NCBI GenBank assembly: GCA_025924315.1
Contig: JAICIO010000006.1
Span: 56,765 to 120,764 of the forward strand
Source of the DNA: Phycisphaerae bacterium
GTDB taxonomy: Bacteria; Planctomycetota; Phycisphaerae; Tepidisphaerales; Tepidisphaeraceae
Direction of reading: 5' to 3'
Length of the DNA stretch: 64,000 bases
Below the pieces are notes generated by a model, which worked only from the letters and a program-made list of their open reading frames with translations, searched no databases and was not told the origin of the DNA. Positions 46,259-54,876 of this stretch are shown here, piece by piece. Both the position numbers and the translations under genes were made by a program. Numbering within the stretch: position 1 is the first letter of the stretch; each line of letters begins with the position of its first letter.

Positions 46259-46394
46259 TGCATCTCCTGTACGATGCCTAATTATGTAATATTTGAGTAT
46301 CTTTCAAATCGAAGGGCGAGCTGTCAATTCGCGACGCGCAACGCGACAGGCGTGCAATCATTGCGATCGGGCGCGATCAGGCTACATTGAGGCC

Positions 46395-47015
46395 ATGATC
46401 ACCAAAATTCTTATCGCGGCGACGCTTGTCGTCGCTGTTGCCCTGTTCACCATCGTAAAGGTTCAGAAAGTCATGGGCTCCGACACCGTCAAAGATCCCA
46501 CCGCCACAGCGGACAAAGACAAGCCGTCGCCGCTCGATTTCAAAGTCAAAGACATCGACGGCAAGGACGTGAACCTCGCCGACTACAAGGGCAAGGTCGT
46601 CATGATTGTGAACGTCGCCAGCAAGTGCGGCTTCACCCCGCAGTACAAGGCGCTCGAAGCCGTTTACGAAAAGTACAAGGAGCAGGGCTTCGTCATCATT
46701 GGTTTCCCCGCGAACAACTTCAAGAGCCAGGAACCGGGCAGCGACGACGAGATCAAGAAATTCTGCACCGACAAATACAACGTCACCTTCCCGATGATGA
46801 GCAAGATCAGCGTGAAAGGTGAAGACAAGGCCCCGCTCTACAAGTTCCTGACCGAAGAGCCGACCGCGGGCGATTTCAAAGGCGACATCTCGTGGAACTT
46901 CAACAAGTTCCTGGTCGACCGCAACGGCCAAGTCTTCGCCCGCTTCGCCAGCCCGACCAAGCCGGACGATGCGCAAGTGACCGGCGCAATCGAGAAAGCG
47001 CTCGCGGCCAAGTAA
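46395..47015 (+). CDS. Glutathione-peroxidase-family thiol peroxidase, membrane-anchored or exported
   Basis: The protein (206 residues) begins with a hydrophobic segment, ILIAATLVVAVALFTIVKVQ, an anchor or signal. The thioredoxin fold follows: LADYKGKVVMIVNVASKCGF with the peroxidatic Cys, IIGFPANNFKSQEPGSDDEI, and DISWNFNKFLVDRNG with the Trp-Asn pair. In most family members the second block reads FPCNQF, whose Gln is part of the catalytic tetrad; here it is FPANNF, so both Cys and Gln are replaced. It reduces peroxides, probably with thioredoxin as reductant, as bacterial members usually do. ATG 46395 is chosen because protein features begin there. A terminator follows at 47069. Confidence 0.9.
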   Translation: MITKILIAATLVVAVALFTIVKVQKVMGSDTVKDPTATADKDKPSPLDFKVKDIDGKDVNLADYKGKVVMIVNVASKCGFTPQYKALEAVYEKYKEQGFVIIGFPANNFKSQEPGSDDEIKKFCTDKYNVTFPMMSKISVKGEDKAPLYKFLTEEPTAGDFKGDISWNFNKFLVDRNGQVFARFASPTKPDDAQVTGAIEKALAAK

Positions 47016-47068
47016 TCTCTTTCAGTCGAGGTGGGATGGGCCCGACTGAATTTGAATTCGAATCATTG

Positions 47069-47100
47069 AAAGCCCCGGAGGTTCTCCTCTGGGGCTTTCT
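47069..47100. terminator. Terminator between convergent genes
   Basis: AAGCCCCGGAGG pairs with CCTCTGGGGCTT (one G-T pair), flanked by GAA and TTCTT. It lies between the peroxidase stop and the end of the convergent acyltransferase gene. Confidence 0.75.
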
Positions 47101-47116
47101 TACGGATGAAATCGGA

Positions 47117-48247
47117 CTACCGCGACACCAATTCGGTCGCACATCTGTTTGGCATTGGTCCATTGGCGGTTCTCGGCGGGCGCGGTGTCACTTGTCGGAG
47201 CGAAATCCTCTGCGACCATCTGATGCTCGGGCGCTCAATGACGTGCCAAAACAGGTATGCAAACCCGACGCTCGCGACGCACGCGATCAAGCACCACGCA
47301 GTTGCGATCGAGAATGAGGTCACATTCCGGGAACTCGCAAGGTTAAGGATTCGATAGACGACGACCCAATGAACAAGATACAGGCTATATGAAATTGCGC
47401 CGAGCATCAGCAGAATGGGATGCCGCATGATACGCGACGCTGGTTTGTCTTTCGCCGCACAGTAGATCAACAATGCGAAGACCGCAGAAAATCCAATGGC
47501 GGTCTCACGACGATAGATGCCCACAACTGCGCTGAGAGCAGCCGCGATCAAAAGGATTGCCAACGGAAGTTTCCCGTTCGATAACCAGTACGCGATCATT
47601 CCGAGAACAAACATGTACCAGTAGTTCCAAAGATAAGGTGATCGATACCCCGTCCAACCGGCGTGCCCAAAGAAAAGTGACGGAATGAATGTCATCAGAC
47701 AAAACGCAATCAGGATCTTGTCCTGCAATTTCGTTGGAAAGAATCCCATCACAACGCACAGCAATGCGAAGACGAGATAAAACTGCACTTCGATGCAGAG
47801 GGTCCAGGCGACCGGCAGGAACTCTGGAGTGCCAAGGATCCCTTGCAGATAGGTCGCATGAGCGAGCAGATTTCCGACTGACGGCATGAGATGCCAATCG
47901 CCCTTGCGAAAACCAACGCTCGCCACGTCCAGGACAACGACCAGAATCGCGAGCAAATAAGGCGGGCTCAAGCGAACTATCCGCTTTGCCAAAAATCGGG
48001 AAGAGGTTCGAACATTCCGCTCGCGTCCGAACAATGACAACGAAATGACATATCCGCTGATGATGAAAAAGAGCGGCACCCCCAGCCAGCCGGCGGCAAG
48101 TATGGCTGTTGCGAAATGGGGTAATGTGCGATCCAGCGTCGCTCGAAATGGCCCGATGTAACAATGAAAGAAGACCACCGCCATAGCCGCGAACCCGCGG
48201 TATGTGTCAAGGACTTCCTGGCGCTTCGGACTTCGAGCATCGGTCAT
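47117..48247 (-). CDS. Acyltransferase family 3 membrane protein (OafA/YrhL-like)
   Basis: A 376-residue inner-membrane enzyme that transfers acyl groups, usually acetyl, to extracytoplasmic sugars or lipids. RQEVLDTYRGFAAMAVVFFH holds the start signature and the essential His; YIGPFRATLD then leads to LGVPLFFIISGYVISLSLFG and FLAKRIVRLSPPYLLAILVV, the typical Arg-rich motif. About ten membrane helices follow, ending near residue 360. No SGNH domain is attached. The acceptor is unknown; O-antigen or another surface polysaccharide is usual. It starts 13 bp after the glmS stop codon, so it is probably co-transcribed with that amino-sugar gene. Confidence 0.92.
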   Translation of the reverse strand: MTDARSPKRQEVLDTYRGFAAMAVVFFHCYIGPFRATLDRTLPHFATAILAAGWLGVPLFFIISGYVISLSLFGRERNVRTSSRFLAKRIVRLSPPYLLAILVVVLDVASVGFRKGDWHLMPSVGNLLAHATYLQGILGTPEFLPVAWTLCIEVQFYLVFALLCVVMGFFPTKLQDKILIAFCLMTFIPSLFFGHAGWTGYRSPYLWNYWYMFVLGMIAYWLSNGKLPLAILLIAAALSAVVGIYRRETAIGFSAVFALLIYCAAKDKPASRIMRHPILLMLGAISYSLYLVHWVVVYRILNLASSRNVTSFSIATAWCLIACVASVGFAYLFWHVIERPSIRWSQRISLRQVTPRPPRTANGPMPNRCATELVSR

Positions 48248-48260
48248 GGCTAAGCGACTA

Positions 48261-50135
48261 TTACTCTACGGTCACGCTCTTTGCCAGGTTTCTCGGTTTA
48301 TCGACATTGCAGCCGCGCGCGACAGCGGCGTGGTAGGCGATGAGTTGCAGCGGGACGACACTGAGGAGTGGCTGCAGCGGCTCGAGGACATCGGGCACGT
48401 AGACGACGTGGTCGCTGTAGCGGCGGATGTTCGCGTCGTTTTCGGTCGCGATGGCGATGATCACGCCGCCTCTGGCGCGGACCTCTTCGATGTTGCTGAT
48501 GACCTTGTCGTACTGGCTGCCCTTGGTGGCGATGAAGACGACGGGCATGCCTTCGTGGATCAGGGCGATCGGGCCGTGCTTCATCTCGGCGGCGGGCATT
48601 CCTTCGGCGTGGATGTAGCTGATTTCCTTCAGCTTGAGCGCGCCTTCGAGGGCGACGGGATAATGATATCCGCGGCCGAGGAAGAGCCAGTTTTCGCGCT
48701 CGCAAAACTTGTTCGTGATGTCTTTGACGACGTCGCTCTGCTCGAGCACGCGCTTCATCTGCTCGGGGATCGCGCAAAGGCCATCGATCATTTCCTGGCA
48801 CTGCGTCTGGCTCATGAACTTGCGACGGCCGAGATACGTCGCGAGCATTGTGAGTACGACGCATTGGCAGGTGAAGGCCTTGGTCGATGCGACGCCGATT
48901 TCCGGGCCCGCGTGCAGATAAATGCCCGCGTCGGTTTCGCGGGCGATGGTTGAGCCGACGACGTTCACCACGCCAAGAGCCGTCGCACCCTTGTCTTTCG
49001 CTTCGCGCAGTGCGGCGAGCGTGTCGGCCGTTTCGCCCGACTGACTGATCGCAACGACGACCGTGTTTTCTTCCACGAGCGGATTGCGATAGCGGAATTC
49101 GCTGGCGTACTGGCATTCGGTGACGACTTTCGCGAGATCTTCCATCAAATAATCGCCGACGAGGCCTGCATGCCACGCGGTGCCCTGGCCGGTCAGGATG
49201 AAACGACGCGCGCTGACGAGCTGCTTGGTCAGCTCGCTCACGCCGCCGAGAACGATGCGGCCTTCGCGCTGTTCGACGCGGCCGCGCAGGCAGTTCTTGA
49301 TTGCGTTGGGCTGCTCAAAGATTTCCTTGAGCATGTAGTGCTCATATTCGCCGAGCTCGTACTCCTCGAGCTTGTGCTCGAGCTGCGTGATGACCGGGCT
49401 GATCTCCATGTCATCGATCGTGCAAGTCTTGAACGAGCTGGGCTTGAGCACGGCCATCTCGTTGTCGTTGAGATAGATCACCTGCTGCGTGTGCTCGACG
49501 ATGGCGCTGGCGTCGGAGGCGACGACGTATTCGTCATCGCCCACGCCGATGATGAGCGGACTGCCTTTTCGCGCGACGACGAGCGTGTCCGGTTCGTCCT
49601 TGCAGACGACCGCGATGCCGTAGGTGCCTTCAACTTCATGAAGCGCCGCCTGCACCGCGCGCTGTAGCAGCGAGGCGCCCTTGGCGAGGTGGTTCTTGGC
49701 TTTGAGCTCGAGATAGAGATCGCCGATCAGCATCGCGAGCACTTCGGTGTCGGTCTGGCTGCTGAACGTGTGGCCTTTTTCGCTGAGGAATTTTTTCAGG
49801 ACGGAGTAGTTTTCGATGATGCCGTTGTGGACGACCGCGATATGTCCGCCGTCGTCGCAATGCGGATGGGCGTTGACTTCAGTCGGCGCGCCGTGCGTCG
49901 CCCAGCGCGTGTGCGCCATGCCGATGTGCGCTTCGGGCAGCGGATGCGCATGGGTGTTGATCGCATTCTCGAGCACGCTGATGCGCCCCACCGCGCGGCG
50001 GATGTGCATCTGCCCTTTTTGGTCGAGCACCGCGATTCCCGCAGAATCATATCCGCGGTACTCGAGTCGTTTGAGTCCTTCGATAAGCAGCGGCTGAGCG
50101 ATTTTGCGACCGACGTAAGCGACAATCCCGCACAT
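48261..50135 (-). CDS. glmS: Glutamine--fructose-6-phosphate aminotransferase (isomerising)
   Basis: First enzyme of UDP-GlcNAc synthesis: glutamine plus fructose 6-phosphate gives glucosamine 6-phosphate. The 624-residue chain starts MCGIVAYVG, so after Met removal Cys1 is the glutaminase nucleophile; RGYDSAGIAVL and HTRWATHGAPTEVNAHPH follow. Two SIS domains come next (about 300-430 and 470-600): LTGQGTAWHAGLVGDYLMED, VVAISQSGETADTLAALREA, SYIHAEGMPAAEMKHGPIAL. The C-terminus KPRNLAKSVTVE is the conserved tail with the catalytic Lys. The ATG at 50135 is required to expose Cys1. No glmS ribozyme is evident in the gap upstream. Confidence 0.97.
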   Translation of the reverse strand: MCGIVAYVGRKIAQPLLIEGLKRLEYRGYDSAGIAVLDQKGQMHIRRAVGRISVLENAINTHAHPLPEAHIGMAHTRWATHGAPTEVNAHPHCDDGGHIAVVHNGIIENYSVLKKFLSEKGHTFSSQTDTEVLAMLIGDLYLELKAKNHLAKGASLLQRAVQAALHEVEGTYGIAVVCKDEPDTLVVARKGSPLIIGVGDDEYVVASDASAIVEHTQQVIYLNDNEMAVLKPSSFKTCTIDDMEISPVITQLEHKLEEYELGEYEHYMLKEIFEQPNAIKNCLRGRVEQREGRIVLGGVSELTKQLVSARRFILTGQGTAWHAGLVGDYLMEDLAKVVTECQYASEFRYRNPLVEENTVVVAISQSGETADTLAALREAKDKGATALGVVNVVGSTIARETDAGIYLHAGPEIGVASTKAFTCQCVVLTMLATYLGRRKFMSQTQCQEMIDGLCAIPEQMKRVLEQSDVVKDITNKFCERENWLFLGRGYHYPVALEGALKLKEISYIHAEGMPAAEMKHGPIALIHEGMPVVFIATKGSQYDKVISNIEEVRARGGVIIAIATENDANIRRYSDHVVYVPDVLEPLQPLLSVVPLQLIAYHAAVARGCNVDKPRNLAKSVTVE

Positions 50136-50374
50136 GTTCGATCTCCCACTTCCGGTGATGCAACGAGGCCCAATTAGCCCACTTGTAGACGTGTCCGCCC
50201 GACGCGGCGCGAAGAGCGGCACGCTTTACCATGTCACATGCCGGGCCAATGTCCAGCGGAAAGTGAGGGCCTAAGAAATTATCGGGCGAAAAAGGGGCGA
50301 GGCTTGGCAATTCATGTCACAGAAAGCGTCAGATAACCCGTAAATTCCGAGTCTTTCATAACGCCGATTCCCTT

Positions 50375-50451
50375 TGTAGGGTCCGCTTCAGCGGACCGGT
50401 TATGGATCCGTGCGAAAAGCAAGTAACCGGTCCGCTGAAGCGGACCCTACA
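50375..50451. repeat. Palindromic interspersed repeat, family A, copy 2
   Basis: TGTAGGGTCCGCTTCAGCGG and CCGCTGAAGCGGACCCTACA are perfect inverted arms; GGTTA and TAACC extend the pairing, around a 22-nt middle. It is the best-preserved copy and lies in the 395-bp gap between glmS and the GntR-type gene, which otherwise holds only the terminator at 50468-50502 and no gene. Confidence 0.88.
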
Positions 50452-50467
50452 AGATCCACGGGCGAAG

Positions 50468-50502
50468 CAAAAAGAAAAGCGGGCTCGGCGTTCGAGCCCG
50501 CT
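50468..50502 (-). terminator. Terminator of the GntR-type regulator gene
   Basis: On the minus strand, AGCGGGCTCG-AACGC-CGAGCCCGCT is followed by TTTCTTTTTG. It lies 29 bp after the regulator stop. Confidence 0.85.
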
Positions 50503-50530
50503 CATTGTATTGCGATTGTGGTAACTACAA

Positions 50531-51592
50531 CTACAGCCGCCGGCCCTCGGCGACATCTTCGTTATCGAACGGAATCGTCCCGGCCATCTCGCCCATCGCG
50601 GTGATGGTGCCGCAGTCGATGTATTGGCCGTTGAGCCACAGCGTTGTCGGGCGATGCGACGCTTGCGGGTCGCGCAGAAGCTGAAGAACCGCGTTGGCCT
50701 TGTCGATGGGATTCACGTAGTAACCCGAGCAAACGACCTCTGCGTTGCGCGAGCCGACGGCGCCGAGCGACACGCGGCCGGGAATGTCGATGCGGGCGCG
50801 CTCGAGACGCTGCTTGACGACGACGCTGTCCTTGCGCGAATCGCAAATGATCGCGGTGGCGCCGGCTTCGACTGCGGCGACGACGTCCGCGGGATTTCCG
50901 CCGTCAACCACGGCGCTCGGATCGAACCGCTGCGCCGTCTGGCGCACGGCCGTCAGCATGAACGGCTGATCGGGGCGGTTCACCACGAAGAACCGGCGAT
51001 GCCCCTGCGTGAGCATCTCACGCGCGAGCCGCGTCGCGCCCAGCGGGCGATCGACGAGCACCGCATGCGTCGAGTACGTCGTCGGCTCGCGGCCGACGAG
51101 CACCACCGTCATGTTCCGCACGACGAGATCTTTGAGGAACTCATCCGGCGTCGCTTTGTCGAACGTGATGACGGCGCGGAAAGGATTAAGAAAGCTCGGC
51201 CGCATCGTTGAAGTGTCGGTCGCGACCTGAATCTGCGGATTCTCGCGCAGGAGGTGATTGACCAGCGGCGTTTCGAGATCGTCCGGCGAGCAAACCAAGA
51301 GCCAGCGATCCTGCGCCGCGGATTGCGGAATCGAGCCTTTGACAAATGTGCCACGGCCGATGCTTCGCTCGAGCAATCCTTCGGCGGCGAGGTCGGTCAG
51401 CGCTTTGCTGAGCGTCTTCGCATTGGCGCGGAAACGTCGTGCGAGTTGGCGCTCGCCGGGAAGTTTTCCGCACAATTCGCCCGATTCGATCGCGGCCCGG
51501 AGCCGTTCACGCAGGCGCTGAAATTTGTACGAGAGTTTGGGCGACCGCGCAGAGGATCGTCCGTTATCACTGCCAGTCAAGTTGGGTTCCAT
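50531..51592 (-). CDS. GntR-type regulator with LacI/GalR-type sensor domain
   Basis: A 353-residue repressor-like protein. The winged helix lies at residues 20-90: SYKFQRLRERLRAAIESGEL, GKLPGERQLARRFRANAKTL, SKALTDLAAEGLLERSIGRG, TFVKGS. A periplasmic-binding-like sensor follows (about 100-335): AVITFDKATPDEF, TVVLVGREPTTYSTHAVLVD, ATRLAREMLTQGHRRFFVVN, VVAAVEAGATAIICDSRKD, RVSLGAVGSRNAEV, NGQYIDCGTITA. This is the layout of AraR-type sugar regulators, so a sugar or polyol effector is likely. ATG 51592 begins the protein-like part (MEPNLTGSDN). No adjacent sugar operon identifies the target. Confidence 0.87.
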   Translation of the reverse strand: MEPNLTGSDNGRSSARSPKLSYKFQRLRERLRAAIESGELCGKLPGERQLARRFRANAKTLSKALTDLAAEGLLERSIGRGTFVKGSIPQSAAQDRWLLVCSPDDLETPLVNHLLRENPQIQVATDTSTMRPSFLNPFRAVITFDKATPDEFLKDLVVRNMTVVLVGREPTTYSTHAVLVDRPLGATRLAREMLTQGHRRFFVVNRPDQPFMLTAVRQTAQRFDPSAVVDGGNPADVVAAVEAGATAIICDSRKDSVVVKQRLERARIDIPGRVSLGAVGSRNAEVVCSGYYVNPIDKANAVLQLLRDPQASHRPTTLWLNGQYIDCGTITAMGEMAGTIPFDNEDVAEGRRL

Positions 51593-51771
51593 TGGTGTCC
51601 TCGAGTTTGAGGTGGAACTACCGATTCGATTCAGCCGCCACGAGCCCTCCCCCGGGCCCGTCACCCAAAACAAAAGCGATGAAGCGTTCCGATAATTCCT
51701 CTATTCGACCATCTCACGTCGCCAACTGCAACACAAACTCATATGCAACAAGCGCCCTATGATCAGGACAC

Positions 51772-52773
51772 ATGCTGGTTTGGGATGACGGTTTAAAAAT
51801 TCGCGGAAACGGTTTGTACCGGGATCTGTACCTGGACAGTCGACAACCCCGTCCGCTCTCCTTCGTTTCCCACGCCCACAGCGACCACTTAGGCTTGCAC
51901 GAGCAAACGATCGCCACGCCGGAAACATCCGCGCTCGCGGAGTACCGTATCGGGTTACAGCGGGTAATTCAACTCACATATTATCAGGATTTTCCGATTG
52001 AAGATGCCGTGCTGGAATTGCGCCCCGCGGGACACGTGATCGGCAGCGCGATGATGCATTACCGCGGCGACGGAGGATCGCTTCTTTATACCGGCGATTT
52101 CAAGCTTCGGCCATGCCTCACAACGATTTGTGCCGATCCACGACCCGCGGATTTTCTGTGCATGGAATGCACGTATGGGCAACCATTCTTCAAGTTTCCT
52201 GATGCGAAATTGGTGGCCGAAGAAATGGTCGAGCGAGTGCGCGCTGCGATGCGCGAAAATCGGCAACCGATCGTGCTCGGCTACACGCTCGGCAAGGCGC
52301 AGGAGATCACGAAGATTCTCATCGATGCAGGATTCAACGTCACGCTTCACGGCGCGGTGTTCAACATGCATTGCTTGTATGAGAAACACGGAACGGCGCT
52401 CGGCGCCGTGCGGAAATACGTCTGGGCCGATTTTCACGGCGAGCGGCAAGTGGATCTGAAAGAGCGCGGCGTGCTCGTCGCCCCGCCGTACGTCGCGCGG
52501 ACGCCCTTCGTCACGTCGTTCGAAAAGCCGCTGACGATCATGATGACGGGTTGGGCGATGCTGAAGGGCGCGAATTATCGCTATGGGGTCGATCATGTCC
52601 TGCCACTATCCGATCACGCGGATTTCGATGAGCTGATGGAATTGATCGACCGCGTGCAGCCAAAGAAAATCTTCACCCACCACGGCCCCCGCTCTTTCGC
52701 AGAGATCCTGCGAGCCAAGGGCTTCGACGCGCAGCCCGCCCACCCCGATCCGCAGCTGAGCCTGTTCGAATGA
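51772..52773 (+). CDS. Metallo-beta-lactamase-fold nuclease (DNA-ligase-associated exonuclease type)
   Basis: 333 residues with the MBL metal sites in order: FVSHAHSDHLGLH, RPAGHVIGSAMM (His after the second strand), LLYTGDFKLRP (Asp) and LPLSDHADFDELMEL (last His pair), then KIFTHHGP. The ECTYG and beta-CASP-like helical insert (about 125-240, VLGYTLGKAQEITKILIDAG) place it with the YSH1/CPSF-73-related exonucleases, often found next to an ATP-dependent DNA ligase or Lhr helicase in repair operons. Neither partner is in the window. The next gene is convergent, and repeat A copy 3 follows 14 bp after the stop. Confidence 0.9.
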   Translation: MLVWDDGLKIRGNGLYRDLYLDSRQPRPLSFVSHAHSDHLGLHEQTIATPETSALAEYRIGLQRVIQLTYYQDFPIEDAVLELRPAGHVIGSAMMHYRGDGGSLLYTGDFKLRPCLTTICADPRPADFLCMECTYGQPFFKFPDAKLVAEEMVERVRAAMRENRQPIVLGYTLGKAQEITKILIDAGFNVTLHGAVFNMHCLYEKHGTALGAVRKYVWADFHGERQVDLKERGVLVAPPYVARTPFVTSFEKPLTIMMTGWAMLKGANYRYGVDHVLPLSDHADFDELMELIDRVQPKKIFTHHGPRSFAEILRAKGFDAQPAHPDPQLSLFE

Positions 52774-52786
52774 TGGTACATCGTCT

Positions 52787-52857
52787 TGTAGGGTGCGCTT
52801 CATCGCACTGGTTATTTCCGCCGGATTGAATAACCGGTGCGCTGAAGCGCACCCTAC
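52787..52857. repeat. Palindromic interspersed repeat, family A variant, copy 3
   Basis: TGTAGGGTGCGCTTCA...TGAAGCGCACCCTAC keeps the family A layout with matching changes in both arms (TCCGC to TGCGC, GCGGA to GCGCA). Its CTA end forms the TAG stop of the minus-strand gene at 52854-53999. Confidence 0.85.
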
Positions 52858-53999
52858 TTGAGCTGATACGCCCTTCCCGGCGTGAGAGTGACAGGAATTC
52901 TGATTGGTGATTGCAGCATCCCGGCGATGGGTTTGCTCGAATGAATCGCGGCCCGATCGGGGCCGAAGGATTCTGTCGCTTCGATTTTCGAACCATCGGC
53001 CTTCGTTATGAAGACAGGTTTTTGAAGCCAGCGGGCGAAGATGCGGTTTTGATCGAGCGAGCCTTTCGCACCGGCGCCATACAGGACGCCTAGAAGTTTG
53101 TTCTCCTTTGTGACGAAACCGACTGCGACGATGTAGCGATCCGAAGCGTCGCGGTGGGAGAAGAGCTTTTGCTGCGGGGTGAAGCGGCGGCCGTCGTTGG
53201 AAAGCGCGTAGTACAAATCGGGGCCGTTCATGTGCAAGCCCATCACGTACCAGTCCTGATCCTGCACGTGGAACTTTTTGATGTCGTTTGGAAAAGCCGC
53301 GTGATCAAGGGCGATGCCTTCGAACGTAAAGCGGTGCCCATCGCGCGAGCGGGCGCGATAGACCTTTCCGGGATCGGTAAAGCTTGAGAAGTAGAGTTGG
53401 TATTGATCGTCCTCGCGGAGGAGAACGTTCATGCCGTTGATGTCCGCCGCGGAGAAACGGTCGTAGCCGCTCATCGTGATGAGGTTGTCGTCGCCTGCGG
53501 TGATCGTTTTTGTGAGGTCGGCCAGATGGAAAAACGCGGGCTTGTTCGTGCCGTTGGCGATCGGATAGGCGGTGCACATCAAGGCGAAGGAGCCGTCGGG
53601 AAGGCCGACTGCGCTGACGTTGCAGACGTGCTGGAATTTTCCATGCTCGATGACGGTGTGGCGATCGTCGAAGGTGAGAAAGTCGCGCGTGGTGGCGGTG
53701 TAGATGCGGTCATTGCCGCTCGGCGTGCCGTCCCATCCGCCATAGAAAATCCGCCAGCCGTCTTTGGTCTCCACGACTGATGGCGCGTAGATGTTGCGGA
53801 ACTTTCCGTCGCGCGGGACGAGCAGCGGCGAGCGCGCGTCGGGCACGAAATGGAGGTTGCCCGTACGCCAGTCTTGCGGATTGAAATCACCCGCGGCGAC
53901 CCCGCGGATTTCGATGGTGCCGGGCTGCGCTTCACCGACGTCGGTGAGCGTAAACGCGCGGACTTGCAACGAAAGCACAAACCCGAGCAGCAACGTCAT
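52854..53999 (-). CDS. Secreted five-bladed beta-propeller protein, glycoside-hydrolase-like (GH32/43/68-type fold)
   Basis: A 381-residue protein with a short signal peptide (TLLLGFVLSLQVRA). Repeated propeller blades carry the expected short motifs: VPRDGKFRNIYAPSVVETKD, WRIFYGGWDGTPSGNDRIYT, QHVCNVSAVGLPDGSFALMC, QYQLYFSSFTDPGKVYRARS, DWYVMGLHMNGPDLYYALSN, RYIVAVGFVTKENKLLGVLY. The Asp/Glu pattern is less clear than in characterised enzymes, so catalysis is not proven. Both ends of the gene are formed by repeats: the ATG falls in the first bases of repeat B (53995-54185) and the TAG in repeat A copy 3. The original start may have been further upstream and may have been replaced by the insertion. 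Confidence 0.78.
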   Translation of the reverse strand: MTLLLGFVLSLQVRAFTLTDVGEAQPGTIEIRGVAAGDFNPQDWRTGNLHFVPDARSPLLVPRDGKFRNIYAPSVVETKDGWRIFYGGWDGTPSGNDRIYTATTRDFLTFDDRHTVIEHGKFQHVCNVSAVGLPDGSFALMCTAYPIANGTNKPAFFHLADLTKTITAGDDNLITMSGYDRFSAADINGMNVLLREDDQYQLYFSSFTDPGKVYRARSRDGHRFTFEGIALDHAAFPNDIKKFHVQDQDWYVMGLHMNGPDLYYALSNDGRRFTPQQKLFSHRDASDRYIVAVGFVTKENKLLGVLYGAGAKGSLDQNRIFARWLQKPVFITKADGSKIEATESFGPDRAAIHSSKPIAGMLQSPIRIPVTLTPGRAYQLK

Positions 54000-54185
54000 C
54001 CTGAGAGCGTGTGATCTTTTCAGCGTGGCGAGGGCATCTTGCCCTCGCCAACGCGGCGGTAGCCGCAAATGCGAGGGCGAGACGCCCTCGCCACGCAAAA
54101 AATCACAGACTCTGAGCGCAGCGAAGGATCTCGGGAACATGCGTCGCATCGGATCCCGAGATCCTTCGCTGCGCTCAGGATGACA
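53995..54185. repeat. Composite palindromic interspersed repeat, family B, full copy 2
   Basis: GTCATCCTGA and TCAGGATGAC are the inverted outer ends. Inside are GTGGCGAGGGCATCTTGCCC / GGGCGAGACGCCCTCGCCAC and GCGAAGGATCTCGG / CCGAGATCCTTCGC. The same blocks occur at 31366-31558 in reversed order, so the two copies are inverted relative to each other. Confidence 0.82.
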
Positions 54186-54214
54186 AGCCTTGGTATTTAC
54201 GAGAGCGGAGAAAC

Positions 54215-54826
54215 TCACTGTGGTTTGTACGTGTAAAACAGCGAGGCGACTTTTTCGCCCATTGCTTCCTGTAACTGCAATCGGACGGATGGCTCGTCGA
54301 TTCCCTGGCCCTGTCGCAGCATGGGCGTTTCGACGATCAGCGGATAGCCATCGCCGCCCTCTTCGGGCCAGCGTGTCTTGCCGCTGTCGGCATCGACGAT
54401 CCGCACGCGCACGACTGCTTTGCCTTTGAGCATCTCGCTCGCTTCGGCAACGAACACGTTGCTCTGCGCGATGTCGATGTAGAGCACCTGCTTCGCGCCC
54501 AGCGTTCGACCAATCTGCGCGATCGTCATCTGCTGATATTCGGTTGGCTTGGCCGCCTTGAGATTGAACGGAGCGGCGGGATCAACCACCGGTGCGACGT
54601 TGTGGTCTTTCAGCTGCTGGGCAACTTTTTCGACGAGTTGTTCGGATTCGACGACCGTGTCAGACGGATGCGCGTAACTCTCGGCGAGCACGAGCATCGG
54701 CTCTTTGGCCGGCACATATTTCGCCTTGATTTCCTCCGGCCCCGCGACCTTATCCGCGACGGCGCCCACAACGTTGCAGCCGGCGGCGAGCAACGGGATC
54801 AAGAGCAGAATGAGCGTTCGTTTCAT
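54215..54826 (-). CDS. Envelope lipoprotein, unknown family
   Basis: A 203-residue protein starting MKRTLILLLIPLLAAGCNVV, a clear lipoprotein signal with lipobox Cys near residue 17. The mature part is alpha/beta: EPMLVLAESYAHPSDTVV, VEKVAQQLKDHNVAPVVDPA, TIAQIGRTLGAKQVLYIDIA, KAVVRVRIVDADSGKTRW, LQEAMGEKVASLFYTYKP. The layout recalls lipoproteins that assemble in the periplasm, but I cannot name the family. It lies 50 bp after another lipoprotein gene (54877-55578) of similar organisation, and the two are probably one operon and possibly distant paralogues. Confidence 0.8.
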   Translation of the reverse strand: MKRTLILLLIPLLAAGCNVVGAVADKVAGPEEIKAKYVPAKEPMLVLAESYAHPSDTVVESEQLVEKVAQQLKDHNVAPVVDPAAPFNLKAAKPTEYQQMTIAQIGRTLGAKQVLYIDIAQSNVFVAEASEMLKGKAVVRVRIVDADSGKTRWPEEGGDGYPLIVETPMLRQGQGIDEPSVRLQLQEAMGEKVASLFYTYKPQ

Positions 54827-54876
54827 CTCAGTTCTCAAATGAACAGTGAACAATCACCAATGAACAACGACCATCG

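Noticed and set aside
44900..46390. 496-codon plus-strand open frame
   Set aside because: Opposite strand of the GHL10-type lipoprotein gene, which has a lipobox and family motifs; the plus product has none.
50136..50374. glmS ribozyme in the leader of glmS
   Set aside because: The glmS leader is on the right-hand side of the start at 50135; I could not trace the conserved ribozyme core there, and such ribozymes are mainly known from Gram-positive bacteria.
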